Assembly: GCA_023450935.1 (NCBI GenBank)
Contig: JAEXGH010000004.1
Location: forward strand, 1 to 64,000
Reading direction: 5' to 3'
Origin: Verrucomicrobiota bacterium
Lineage (GTDB): Bacteria; Verrucomicrobiota; Verrucomicrobiia; Opitutales; Intestinicryptomonadaceae
Length of the DNA stretch: 64,000 nt
The stretch's first letter is position 1. The number at the start of each line of letters is the position of its first letter. A program made the translations under genes and the position numbers. The notes below the pieces were generated by a model. That model searched no databases. It saw nothing but the letters and a program-made list of their open reading frames with translations, and was not told the origin of the DNA. This document shows, piece by piece, positions 7,622-16,560 of this stretch.

Positions 7622-8719
7622 ATGGCAACATTAAAATTCACAGTTTTGGCGGGCGACGGCATTGGTCCGGAAGTTATGGACTCCGCGCTCGAAGTGCTCA
7701 CAAAGGCGTGCGGCGATGCCGGCGATACCCTCTCATACAAGGCCTGCGACGTAGGCGGTATCGCCATAGACAACCACGGAACGGCTCTGCCCGAATCGAC
7801 TCTCGAAGCGTGCAGACAGGCCGACGCCATTTTATTCGGCTCCGTCGGCGGCCCCAAGTGGGAACATCTTCCCCCCAGCCAACAGCCAGAACGCGCGGCT
7901 TTGTTGCCGCTGAGAAAGGCGTTCAAGCTTTTCGCCAACATTCGCCCGGGGCTGTTGTATCCCGAATTGGCTGACGCGTCGCCGCTGAAGTCGGAGCGCA
8001 TTCCCAACGGAATAGACATTGTCTGCATTAGAGAACTCACGGGCGGCATCTATTTCGGCGAAAAGAAAACATATACCACCGAATCGGGCGAAACCGCCGC
8101 CTGCGACACCATGTCTTACAAGGTTTCGGAAATTGAACGCATTGCCGAAGTGGCTGGACAGACTGCCATGGCGCGCGGCAAAAAAGTGTGCTCAATCGAC
8201 AAGGCAAACGTTCTGGAAACGTCGGTTCTCTGGCGCAAGACCGTTACGGAATACTTCAAGAAACACTTCCCCGAAGTCTCGCTTTCGTATCTGTATGTGG
8301 ACAACGCCGCAATGCAGCTTGCGCGCGACCCCAACCAGTTCGACGTTTTCTTCACCGAAAACATGTTCGGCGACATTTTAAGCGACGAAATGGCCGTTAT
8401 CTGCGGTTCGCTCGGAATGCTTTGCAGCGCGTCGTTGGGCGACATCAAAAATTCGCTCGGCAACAAGTTCGGCTTGTATGAACCCGCGGGCGGAACCGCC
8501 CCCGACATTGCGGGCAAGGGCATTGCCAATCCGTGCGCGCAGATTCTGTCGGCTGCGATGATGTTGCGCTACTCTTTCGGACGCGGCGAAATTGCGTCGA
8601 AAATCGAAAACGCAGTCCGCGGCGCGGTATGCTCGGGCGTGCGCACGGGCGATATAGCCTTCGGCAGAACGCCGGTCTCCACAAAGGAAATGACGCGCGC
8701 GATTATCGAACGCCTGTAG
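7622..8719 (+). CDS. leuB: 3-isopropylmalate dehydrogenase
   Basis: 365 residues, full family length. It starts LAGDGIGPEVM and has the substrate and NAD-binding signatures of beta-decarboxylating dehydrogenases: FGSVGGPKW, NIRPG, RELTGGIYFG, SYKVSEIERIA, SIDKANVL, DNAAMQL, FFTENMFGDILSDE and EPAGGTAPDIAGKGIANP. It oxidises and decarboxylates 3-isopropylmalate to 2-ketoisocaproate in leucine synthesis in the cytoplasm. The ATG at 7622 matches the family start; no Shine-Dalgarno site is visible. leuA, leuC and leuD are not in the window. Confidence 0.95.
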   Translation: MATLKFTVLAGDGIGPEVMDSALEVLTKACGDAGDTLSYKACDVGGIAIDNHGTALPESTLEACRQADAILFGSVGGPKWEHLPPSQQPERAALLPLRKAFKLFANIRPGLLYPELADASPLKSERIPNGIDIVCIRELTGGIYFGEKKTYTTESGETAACDTMSYKVSEIERIAEVAGQTAMARGKKVCSIDKANVLETSVLWRKTVTEYFKKHFPEVSLSYLYVDNAAMQLARDPNQFDVFFTENMFGDILSDEMAVICGSLGMLCSASLGDIKNSLGNKFGLYEPAGGTAPDIAGKGIANPCAQILSAAMMLRYSFGRGEIASKIENAVRGAVCSGVRTGDIAFGRTPVSTKEMTRAIIERL

Positions 8720-8743
8720 TTTCAACCAACCAAAAAAACGCCC

Positions 8744-8777
8744 CGCGGCTTGGCGCAATAAGCCGCGCAATTTTTTA
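8744..8777 (+). terminator. Terminator-like hairpin abutting the alaS start
   Basis: CGCGGCTT/AAGCCGCG stem with an eight-base loop, followed by CAATTTTTTATT. The T-run ends two bases before the alaS ATG, so the element either ends leuB transcripts or controls alaS. Confidence 0.65.
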
Positions 8778-8779
8778 TT

Positions 8780-11452
8780 ATGACAAGTGCTGAATTAAGA
8801 CAAAGCTTTATGGACTTCTTCAAGTCGAAGGGACACACAATAGTTCCGTCGGCTTCGCTGATGCCCTCTTCGCCGAATTTGCTGTTTACAAATGCGGGAA
8901 TGAACCAGTTTGTTCCGTATTTCCTCGGCGAGGAGAAAAACCCGTTCCTGCGCGCTGCCGACACTCAAAAGTGCATTCGCGCGGGCGGTAAGCACAACGA
9001 CTTGGAGGACGTGGGCTTCGACACCTACCACCACACTTTCTTCGAGATGCTCGGGAACTGGTCGTTCGGCGACTACTTCAAAAAGGAGGCAATCCAGTGG
9101 GCGTGGGAGCTTTTGACCGACGTTTGGCACTTCCCCAAAGAACGTCTCTACGCCACCGTATACGAACCCCGCGCGGGCGAGCCCGCCGAGTTCGACGCCG
9201 AGGCATACGGCTACTGGGAGGATATCTTCAACAAGTGCGGGCTCGACCCGAAAATCCACATCAAAAAGTGCGGCAAAAAGGACAACTTTTGGATGATGGG
9301 CGAAACCGGCCCGTGCGGCCCGTGCTCGGAAATCCACATAGACCTCACCGAGAAGGGCGACACGCGGGGCGAGCTTGTCAACGCGGGTTCGCCGCTTTGC
9401 ATCGAAATCTGGAACTTGGTTTTCATGCAGTTCAACGCCGAAGTTTCGGGCGCGTTCGTGCCGCTTAAGAATAAGAATATCGACACGGGAATGGGCTTGG
9501 AGCGCGTCGCGGGGATATTCGCCACAACCAAGAATTTCACCGACTTTTCAACGCTTGCTTCGAACTACAACAGCGACTTGTTCACCGACATCTTCACGCA
9601 CATCACAAATATGTCGGGCAAGCACTACAAGGGCACGCTTCCGCGCAACCCGCGCGACATGAGCCAGCAGGAGCTTACCGACTGCGTGTTCAGGGTTCTC
9701 GCCGACCACATAAGGACTTTGACGTTCTCGATAGCCGACGGAATTATCCCCGGCAACGACGGCCGCAACTACGTTTTGCGCCGCATTTTGCGCAGGGCGA
9801 TTATGTACGGAAAGCGTCTCGGCTTGGAGCGCGGATTTTTCACAAAGCTTGCAGAGCCGGTGATAGCGAAAATGTCGCCCGTTTTTCCCGAGCTTGCGGA
9901 GCAGAAAAAAATGATTCTCAAGACAATCGAAAACGAGGAAAACAGCTTTGCAAAGACAATAGACCGCGGGTTGCAGCTGCTCGACCACATCACGATGACA
10001 TCGGGCAAAATTTCGGGCGAGCAGGCGTTCATTCTCTACGACACCTACGGCTTCCCGCTCGACCTCACCCAGTTGATTGCGCGCGAACGTAATATGCCCG
10101 TTGACGAAGAGGGTTTCGAGGCGGCAATGGAACGCCAGCGCAAGCTTTCGCGCGACGCGCAAAAACGCGAAATCATCAGCGTTTCCGACGCCAGCGAAGT
10201 GGAGAACGCAACGCAGTTCTTGGGCTACGACGCCGAAAACCTGTCGGACTTCAAAACGAAAATCACGGCAATCGTCGAGGGCGAAGACTGCGACTACCTC
10301 ATCTTCCCGCAAACTCCGTTCTACGCCGAAAAGGGCGGACAGGTGGGCGACACGGGCTTTGTGGAGCTTGTCTCCGATTCCCACGCGCACGAAATTTTCG
10401 ACACCCATCTCGACAAGGCGGGGCACGTTCTGCACAAAGTCCGCAAGGGTACGTTCACAAAAAGTATGGTAGGCGCGGAAGTGTCGGTTTCGGTCGATTC
10501 CTACCGCCGCCGCGCAATCCAGCGACACCATTCGGCAACGCATATTCTGCACTGGGCGTTGCGGCAGGTGCTGGGCAACCACGTCAAGCAGAAAGGCTCT
10601 TATGTAGACCCCGAGCGTCTGCGCTTCGACTTCCACCATTTCGAAGCCCCCACTCCCGACCAGCTCAAGGAAGTGGAAACGCTCGCCAACAAGAAGATTC
10701 TGGAAAACGCCAAAATCACTTGGCGCGAACTCCCGTTTAGAGAAGTCCCCAAAAGCTGTATGGCGTTGTTCGAGGAAAAATACGGCGCGATAGTGAGAAT
10801 TGTCGAAATGGGCTCTTTCAGTCAGGAGCTTTGCGCGGGCACGCACGCCTCCGCCACGGGCGACTTGGGCTTCATCAAAATTTTGAGCGAAGGCGCAATA
10901 TCGGCGGGCACGCGACGCATTGAGGCAGTTGCGGGAATGGCGGCTCTGGAGGCGGTCGAGAAAATGCAGCAGACTCTCGGCGGCGTTTCGCAACAGCTTT
11001 CATGCAAAACCGACGAGGTTAACGCGCGTCTGGAAAAGCTTTTGCAGGCAAAGGCGGAGCTCGAAAAAGAGGTTAAGGCATTCCGCAGGGGAAACGCCGC
11101 AAAGCTTGCCGAAAACGTGGCGGCCGCGGCGGTCGAAAAGGACGGCGTTGCGTATATGGTTGCCATTGTGGAGGCGGAATCCCCGAATGCCCTGCGCGAG
11201 TTGTCGGTCAAGATTATGAAAATCAAAAGCGGTGTCGTGGTGCTCGGTTGCGCTTTCGGAGAAAAGGCGACCGTTCTTGCGTCGTGTTCGCCCGGGGCGG
11301 TTGAAAAGTCGGTGAAAGCGGGCGACATAGTCCGCCAGATAGCGGCGGAGCTCGGCGGCAAGGGCGGCGGCAAGCCCGATTTCGCGCAGGGGGGCGGACA
11401 GTCGGCAAATCTCCGTTCGGCGTTCGACAAATTCAAAAATTCGCTGAAGTAA
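8780..11452 (+). CDS. alaS: Alanyl-tRNA synthetase
   Basis: 890 residues, normal for bacterial AlaRS. Order of parts: class II catalytic core from residue 1 (FMDFFKSKGHTIVPSASLMP, FTNAGMNQFVP, GNWSFGDYFK, GPCGPCSEIH, GMGLERVA); tRNA-recognition helices; editing domain with the zinc motif RHHSATHIL and CAGTHASATG; C-terminal coiled coil and C-Ala domain with GGKGGGKPDFAQGGG. It charges tRNA-Ala with alanine and removes mis-charged Ser or Gly. It has no Shine-Dalgarno site and its ATG directly follows a terminator-like hairpin. smc begins four bases after its stop. Confidence 0.97.
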   Translation: MTSAELRQSFMDFFKSKGHTIVPSASLMPSSPNLLFTNAGMNQFVPYFLGEEKNPFLRAADTQKCIRAGGKHNDLEDVGFDTYHHTFFEMLGNWSFGDYFKKEAIQWAWELLTDVWHFPKERLYATVYEPRAGEPAEFDAEAYGYWEDIFNKCGLDPKIHIKKCGKKDNFWMMGETGPCGPCSEIHIDLTEKGDTRGELVNAGSPLCIEIWNLVFMQFNAEVSGAFVPLKNKNIDTGMGLERVAGIFATTKNFTDFSTLASNYNSDLFTDIFTHITNMSGKHYKGTLPRNPRDMSQQELTDCVFRVLADHIRTLTFSIADGIIPGNDGRNYVLRRILRRAIMYGKRLGLERGFFTKLAEPVIAKMSPVFPELAEQKKMILKTIENEENSFAKTIDRGLQLLDHITMTSGKISGEQAFILYDTYGFPLDLTQLIARERNMPVDEEGFEAAMERQRKLSRDAQKREIISVSDASEVENATQFLGYDAENLSDFKTKITAIVEGEDCDYLIFPQTPFYAEKGGQVGDTGFVELVSDSHAHEIFDTHLDKAGHVLHKVRKGTFTKSMVGAEVSVSVDSYRRRAIQRHHSATHILHWALRQVLGNHVKQKGSYVDPERLRFDFHHFEAPTPDQLKEVETLANKKILENAKITWRELPFREVPKSCMALFEEKYGAIVRIVEMGSFSQELCAGTHASATGDLGFIKILSEGAISAGTRRIEAVAGMAALEAVEKMQQTLGGVSQQLSCKTDEVNARLEKLLQAKAELEKEVKAFRRGNAAKLAENVAAAAVEKDGVAYMVAIVEAESPNALRELSVKIMKIKSGVVVLGCAFGEKATVLASCSPGAVEKSVKAGDIVRQIAAELGGKGGGKPDFAQGGGQSANLRSAFDKFKNSLK

Positions 11453-11456
11453 AACT

Positions 11457-14400
11457 ATGTATCTGAAGCAGGTAGTAATTAACGGCTTTAAAAGTTTTGC
11501 CGACAGAACCGTTATGCAGCTTACGCAGGGCGTAACTTGCATAGTCGGCCCCAACGGCTGCGGCAAAAGCAACATTGTCGATGCAATCCGCTGGGTTTTG
11601 GGCGAACAAAGCGCAAAGGCTCTGCGCGGCGGCAAAATGCAGGACGTTATTTTTCAGGGGACCGAAACCCGCAAACCGCTTCAGTTTTGCAACGTAACGC
11701 TTCTGTTCTCGGAGTGCGAAGACCAGCTGGGAACGAACTTCCATGAAGTCGAAATTTCCAGAAAGGTCGCGCGCGACGGCGGAAGCGACTATTACATAAA
11801 CGGAAAAGTTGCGCGCCTGAAAAACATTCAGGAGCTTTTTATGGATACGGGTATCGGGCGGGTGTCGTATTCGTTTATGGTGCAGGGACAGATTGACCAG
11901 ATATTGTCGTCTAACCCCGGAGAACGCCGTTCTATTTTCGAAGAGGCTGCGGGGATAACCAAATACAAAACGCAGCGTCGCGAAGCACTCAACAAGCTCG
12001 CCCTTGTGGAGCAGAATTTGGCGCGCGCCACCGACCGCATAGAGGAAATTTCGCGCCAAATAGGCACGCTGAAACGTCAGGCTTCTAAGGCGCTGCGCTT
12101 TAAGCGGCTGAGCTTCCGCCTGCGCCATCTCGACTTGGCGTTGAACGCGAAAAATTATTCGGAGCAAACTAAGCTGATTGCCGAAGACGAAGCCAAGTTA
12201 AGCGAAGTTTCGGCGCGCATTTTGGAGGTTTCGCAAAAACTCTCCGCCGGAGAGGAAACGCTTGCACGCATGCGCGCCGAACGCGCGGAGAATCAGGCGC
12301 AGCTTGAGCGCATGCGTCAGGCGGCGGCGGAAATCCGTTCGCAGAAGGAACAGGCGCAGCGCAATTCGGAATTCGCGCTTGTCCGCAAGAAGGACTTGGC
12401 GGAGAGGTCGGCGCAGCTTGAAAGGGAGTTGGAGTCTTTGACCGAACAGCTGGCGGTTCTCGAGGGCAAGGCAAAGGGCGACGCGGAAGTCAAGCAGATG
12501 CAGCTTAACCTCGTTTCCGAAGACGCCGAAATTTTCCGCGCCCAGAGTGCGGAGCTTGCCGAGCTTGAGGCGTCGTTGCGCGCGGCGGAGCAGGAGCTTT
12601 CTTCGTTGCGCCGCGACGCCCTTGTAAGCGAGGGCGCAGTGCCGCGTTTGCGCGCCAACTGCACGTCGCTGGAGGTTGAGCTTAAGTCATACCAAGTCCG
12701 CCACGGAGCGTTGAGCGATTCTGTCTTCCAGATAAAGGAGGAGTCGGAGGCGTTGCGCCGCCGCGGAGAAGAGCTTGAAAATGCCTTTGAAAACGCCAAC
12801 GAGCGGCTTGCGGAGACCGACGCCGACATAGAGCGCGCGAAGTCGAAGTCCGACGAACTCAGAACGCAATACCGCAACAAGCAGATTGAAATACAGAATC
12901 TCGACAGGCAGTTGGCGTCGAAGTCGGCGCGGCTGGGCATTCTGAACGATTTGCAGACGCGCATGGAGGGCTTCTCGGAGGGCGTAAAGGCGATTTTAAA
13001 GGGCGCAACCGCCGCCGTGTTGCCCGCGCAGGAGGCGAAAATAGTAAGCCAAAATCTGGAAATTTCCCCCGAGTGGTCGGCGGCTTTCGAGACAATGCTG
13101 GGCTCGGCCATTGATGCCGTGGCGGTTGCCGACAATTCAAAACTTTTTCAGGTAGTTCGCGTTCTGCGCGAGCGTTCGCTCGGCAAGGCGTGCTTGCAGA
13201 TGCCCGTAGACGGCGCGCCCGAGCCGCAGGTGAGCCTGCCCGACGGCATTTTCAGGTGTTCCGATTTCGTCCGCTCCGCCAATTCGGAGATAGACGCTTT
13301 TGCCAAGGGGCTTGTGCGCGGCTGCTATTTTTGCGCCGACATTGCGGCGTTTGCGGAGTTCGCGCGCGCCAATGAAGACTTCAATTTTTCGCTTGCGGTT
13401 GCGCGCGACGGCACAATGCTCGACTGGCGCGGTATAGTATACACTTCGGGCGGGGAGGTCTCGCGCGATACGGAAAACAGTTTCATTTTGCGCAACGAGG
13501 AAATTGCCCGACTGAAAGGCGAAATAAAAATCGACAACGATGCGTTGACGGCCCTCAACGAAGGCGCAATGGCCATTCAGGCGGAGCTTGACGCGGCGGA
13601 GGCGGACATTGAAAACCGCAGAAACGTGTCGGTGGAAATCAAGCGCGAAATCTCGTCGATGCGCGCGCAGCTCGACGCCGTAAAAGTTTCGCTCGCCGAA
13701 AAGACCGCCGACGCCGAGCGCAAAAAGGCGCAGCTGGCGGAGATGGAAAATTCGCGCTTCGAGCTTGAAGACAGGCTCAAGTCGGCAACGGAACAGCTCG
13801 CGCAGGCGGAGCAGACAATAGAAAAGGCGAAGTCGCTTTCTTCGGCAAAGGAGGAGGAAATTGCCACGCTGCGCGAAACCAAAGACCAAAAATACGCGGT
13901 GATGTCGGAGACGCGCCTGAAACTTGCCGAAAAGAAATCGCGGCTGGAAAGTCTGGAGCGCGGTTTGGGCGCAATAAGGCAGCAGCAGGCGGAGACCGAA
14001 ACGCTAATCCAAAAGCGCAGGGGCGAGCTTGCCGCCGCGGGCGAACAGTCGGCGGCTTTCGACGCCGAAACCGAGGCCGAGCGCAACAGGGCGGCGCAGT
14101 TGGCGGAAACGCTCGAGGCCTCCGTCGGGCATATCGCCCAACAAAACAAAAAGGCGGCGGAGCTTGAAAACGCGCTTTCGGAATTCGAAAATTCGCTCTC
14201 GGGAGACCGCGAGGCGCAAATGCGCAACAACGCCGCCAAAAACGAAATAGAAGTGCGCATGACACGCCTGCGCGCAAAGCTCGACTACGTTGCCGAACGC
14301 ATTTCGAACGAATACGAAGCGCGCATTGCCGATGTCGATTGGAAGGCCGAGATGTGGGCTTCCGACGAGGAATTTGAAAGCAGGATAAAGCTCGACGAGC

Positions 14401-15167
14401 TGGAGGACGGCGAAGTTTCGCCCGCGCCCAAAAAGTCGCGCGGCGAGCCTACGCAGGAGGATTTCGACGCGATGGACTCTCTGGATTTTTCGGCGGTGGA
14501 AGACGAGGTGCGCCAGCTGCGCGAGCGCATCAACGCAATGGGCGCGGTGAACCTTGTGGCAATCGAGGAATACGCCGAACTCAAGGAACGCTACGACTTC
14601 CTCAAAACGCAGACGGACGATTTGTGGACTTCCAAAAACGCGCTCGTAGCCGACATCGACGAAATCAACAACACGTCGCAAAAAATGTTCTCCGAGACGT
14701 TCGAGCAAATAAAAAAGAATTTCGAGTTTACGTTCCGTAAAATTTTCGGCGGAGGCACTGCCGACTTGAAGCTTGTCGAAAGCGAGGACATTCTCGACAG
14801 CGGCATTGAAATTATAGCGCGCCCACCGGGAACGGTTCTCAAGAATCTATCGCTGCTTTCGGGCGGGCAGAGGACAATGACGGCGGTTTCGCTTCTGTTT
14901 GCAATCTACATGGTAAAGCCATCGCCGTTTTGCGTGCTCGACGAGCTTGACGCGCCGCTCGACGACGCTAACATAGGCAGATATACCGACATTCTCAAAG
15001 AGTTCACGCGCTATTCGCAGTTCCTTGTGATAACGCACAACAAGCGCACGATGTCGGCGGCGCAGACAATCTACGGCGTTACAATGCAGGAGCGCGGCGT
15101 TACAACGCTCGTTTCAATGCGCTTTAACGGCGAAGAGAAAGCCCCCGAATCGGAGGCGGGCAAGTAG
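11457..15167 (+). CDS. smc: Chromosome segregation ATPase SMC
   Basis: 1236 residues. N-terminal Walker A (GPNGCGKSN, about residue 32-40), long coiled coil, hinge domain around residues 500-680 (SEGVKAILKG through LDWRGIVYTSGGEVS), second coiled coil, ABC signature LLSGGQRTMTA and Walker B PFCVLDELDAPLDD near the C-terminus. It condenses and resolves replicated chromosomes together with ScpA/ScpB. It starts four bases after alaS, so the two are probably co-transcribed. A short acidic insert lies between the second coiled coil and the C-terminal head (about residues 975-1015). ScpA/ScpB are not in the window. Confidence 0.97.
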   Translation: MYLKQVVINGFKSFADRTVMQLTQGVTCIVGPNGCGKSNIVDAIRWVLGEQSAKALRGGKMQDVIFQGTETRKPLQFCNVTLLFSECEDQLGTNFHEVEISRKVARDGGSDYYINGKVARLKNIQELFMDTGIGRVSYSFMVQGQIDQILSSNPGERRSIFEEAAGITKYKTQRREALNKLALVEQNLARATDRIEEISRQIGTLKRQASKALRFKRLSFRLRHLDLALNAKNYSEQTKLIAEDEAKLSEVSARILEVSQKLSAGEETLARMRAERAENQAQLERMRQAAAEIRSQKEQAQRNSEFALVRKKDLAERSAQLERELESLTEQLAVLEGKAKGDAEVKQMQLNLVSEDAEIFRAQSAELAELEASLRAAEQELSSLRRDALVSEGAVPRLRANCTSLEVELKSYQVRHGALSDSVFQIKEESEALRRRGEELENAFENANERLAETDADIERAKSKSDELRTQYRNKQIEIQNLDRQLASKSARLGILNDLQTRMEGFSEGVKAILKGATAAVLPAQEAKIVSQNLEISPEWSAAFETMLGSAIDAVAVADNSKLFQVVRVLRERSLGKACLQMPVDGAPEPQVSLPDGIFRCSDFVRSANSEIDAFAKGLVRGCYFCADIAAFAEFARANEDFNFSLAVARDGTMLDWRGIVYTSGGEVSRDTENSFILRNEEIARLKGEIKIDNDALTALNEGAMAIQAELDAAEADIENRRNVSVEIKREISSMRAQLDAVKVSLAEKTADAERKKAQLAEMENSRFELEDRLKSATEQLAQAEQTIEKAKSLSSAKEEEIATLRETKDQKYAVMSETRLKLAEKKSRLESLERGLGAIRQQQAETETLIQKRRGELAAAGEQSAAFDAETEAERNRAAQLAETLEASVGHIAQQNKKAAELENALSEFENSLSGDREAQMRNNAAKNEIEVRMTRLRAKLDYVAERISNEYEARIADVDWKAEMWASDEEFESRIKLDELEDGEVSPAPKKSRGEPTQEDFDAMDSLDFSAVEDEVRQLRERINAMGAVNLVAIEEYAELKERYDFLKTQTDDLWTSKNALVADIDEINNTSQKMFSETFEQIKKNFEFTFRKIFGGGTADLKLVESEDILDSGIEIIARPPGTVLKNLSLLSGGQRTMTAVSLLFAIYMVKPSPFCVLDELDAPLDDANIGRYTDILKEFTRYSQFLVITHNKRTMSAAQTIYGVTMQERGVTTLVSMRFNGEEKAPESEAGK

Positions 15168-15169
15168 GC

Positions 15170-15220
15170 GAAGACAATGTGCCGTTTCGCCGCTCTTCGG
15201 GGCGCGGCGGCTTTGTCTTC
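15170..15220 (+). other. Long hairpin after smc
   Basis: GAAGACAA at 15170-15177 pairs with TTGTCTTC at 15213-15220; the inside is GC-rich and can pair further. There is no T-run, so it may act as a 3' stabiliser or a Rho-dependent end. Confidence 0.45.
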
Positions 15221-15243
15221 CGAATTTTGCGCCAAAGCCGAAT

Positions 15244-15279
15244 AAAAAACCCTCCGGTTGTCCGAAGGGCTTTTTGTTT
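15244..15279. terminator. Bidirectional terminator between smc and the esterase operon
   Basis: A-run, CCCTCCGG, TTGT loop, CCGAAGGG and T-run; one internal C/A mismatch. It serves smc on plus and the esterase operon, whose last stop is at 15284, on minus. Confidence 0.8.
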
Positions 15280-15283
15280 GAAG

Positions 15284-16558
15284 CTACTTGGAAAGCTTGA
15301 AGTGTTTCGATGTCTCTTTCTTCGAGACCGAACCCGCGTGGATTCCGTTCTGCCCGAAGTCGAGCGTTGTGCGGGTCGGCGAGCTGTTGTATAGAACCAT
15401 AACGCCCGAGGGCGGGCAGGTGTAGTCGCCGAGCCACGCGGTGATGTCGAGCGGGCACTTCAGGCGTTTGCCCGCGTAGGTTGAGTCGAAATAGCGTATG
15501 GCGGGTGTGTATGCGGGGCGGAAAAGCGCGGGAATGCGCGTAGTGCCGCAGTCGGCAGCCCAGAGGTCGGTCATCCACGGAATGTCAACGACGCAGTGCG
15601 TAACGTCTTTGTCGAGCCACGCAACGAAAAGCGACTGGAATCCGCCCATGCTTCCGCCCGAAACTTTAATGTTTTTGCCGTCCCATTGGGGCACGTTTTT
15701 CTTGGCATATTCAAGCGCGCGGAGATCGCGCAGAATCATAAATTTGAAGTAGCACGTTTCTGGCGACAGGTGGTCTTCGGCGGTAAGCCCGAAATCTTTC
15801 AGCTCGCCTTTGTTGAGTTCTGCGTAGTATTCGGGTTCGCGCAGAAGCTCGAAAGAGTGGCGTTCAACCGTAAGGCAGATTGTGTTGTCGCGCATTTTGG
15901 GCGCGGTTCTGTTCACGCCGTAGCCGTGGTAGCGCACGTCAAGCGGAAGCGATTTTTCCTTCGCGCTCTTGGGGATTGAAAGAAACGCCTTGGCGGGCTT
16001 GCCCACGCACGAAACGGTGAGTTCGTAAACATTGAATTTCCCCTTCGAATATTCGGGCAAAAGTTTTTTCTCCGCCTTGAGCGGAACTTTTGCCTGCGCT
16101 TTAAGCTGGCGTTGCCAGAACGCGTCGAAGTCTGCGGGTTCTTTACCCGAATTTTTTATCTTTTCAACGTCCGCTCCCGCGCCGCCCGCATAGCGGAGGA
16201 CTTTCTTTCCCCAATGCTGGTCGGACGATTTTGTCGTGAGGCGTTCGCCCTTGTCGTTTACCGCGAAGACTTCCACGCTTACGAACCCCGGAACATCGGT
16301 TTTTGCCGTAAGCTCAAGCGGCGTTTCGGCGGATACCGCCTTGCCCGATTTCTTCGAGCCGTCGTCCGACTTCACTTCCCATTCGAGTTTCTGCCCGACT
16401 TTCGGCTTGCCGTTTTCGAAAAGCAGAATCGAAAATTTCATTGTTTCGCCGCATTTGTATGAGAGCGCATCTTTGTCGGAATTGCCCACAAAATACATTT
16501 GAGCCAAAGCGAGCGTGCACGACAAAAGCATCGCGCCTGTTGCAAGTATTTTCTCCAT
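15284..16558 (-). CDS. Secreted acetyl-xylan-esterase-like hydrolase (AXE1 family), copy 1
   Basis: 424 residues with a signal peptide ending near residue 19. Residues about 20-125 form a beta-sandwich-like N-terminal domain. From EPADFDAFWQRQLK onward it is an alpha/beta hydrolase of the AXE1/cephalosporin-C-deacetylase type. Catalytic residues are visible: Ser303 in SGGSMGG, Asp378 in LGDYTC and His407 in NGIHAG. Likely removes O-acetyl groups from xylan or other plant polysaccharides in the periplasm. It is the last gene of a minus-strand operon and starts two bases after its close paralog, a tandem duplication. Confidence 0.82.
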   Translation of the reverse strand: MEKILATGAMLLSCTLALAQMYFVGNSDKDALSYKCGETMKFSILLFENGKPKVGQKLEWEVKSDDGSKKSGKAVSAETPLELTAKTDVPGFVSVEVFAVNDKGERLTTKSSDQHWGKKVLRYAGGAGADVEKIKNSGKEPADFDAFWQRQLKAQAKVPLKAEKKLLPEYSKGKFNVYELTVSCVGKPAKAFLSIPKSAKEKSLPLDVRYHGYGVNRTAPKMRDNTICLTVERHSFELLREPEYYAELNKGELKDFGLTAEDHLSPETCYFKFMILRDLRALEYAKKNVPQWDGKNIKVSGGSMGGFQSLFVAWLDKDVTHCVVDIPWMTDLWAADCGTTRIPALFRPAYTPAIRYFDSTYAGKRLKCPLDITAWLGDYTCPPSGVMVLYNSSPTRTTLDFGQNGIHAGSVSKKETSKHFKLSK

Positions 16559-16560
16559 CT

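Noticed and set aside
9548..10993. 481-codon minus-strand frame
   Set aside because: Antisense to alaS; no motif, typical shadow of a GC-rich conserved gene.
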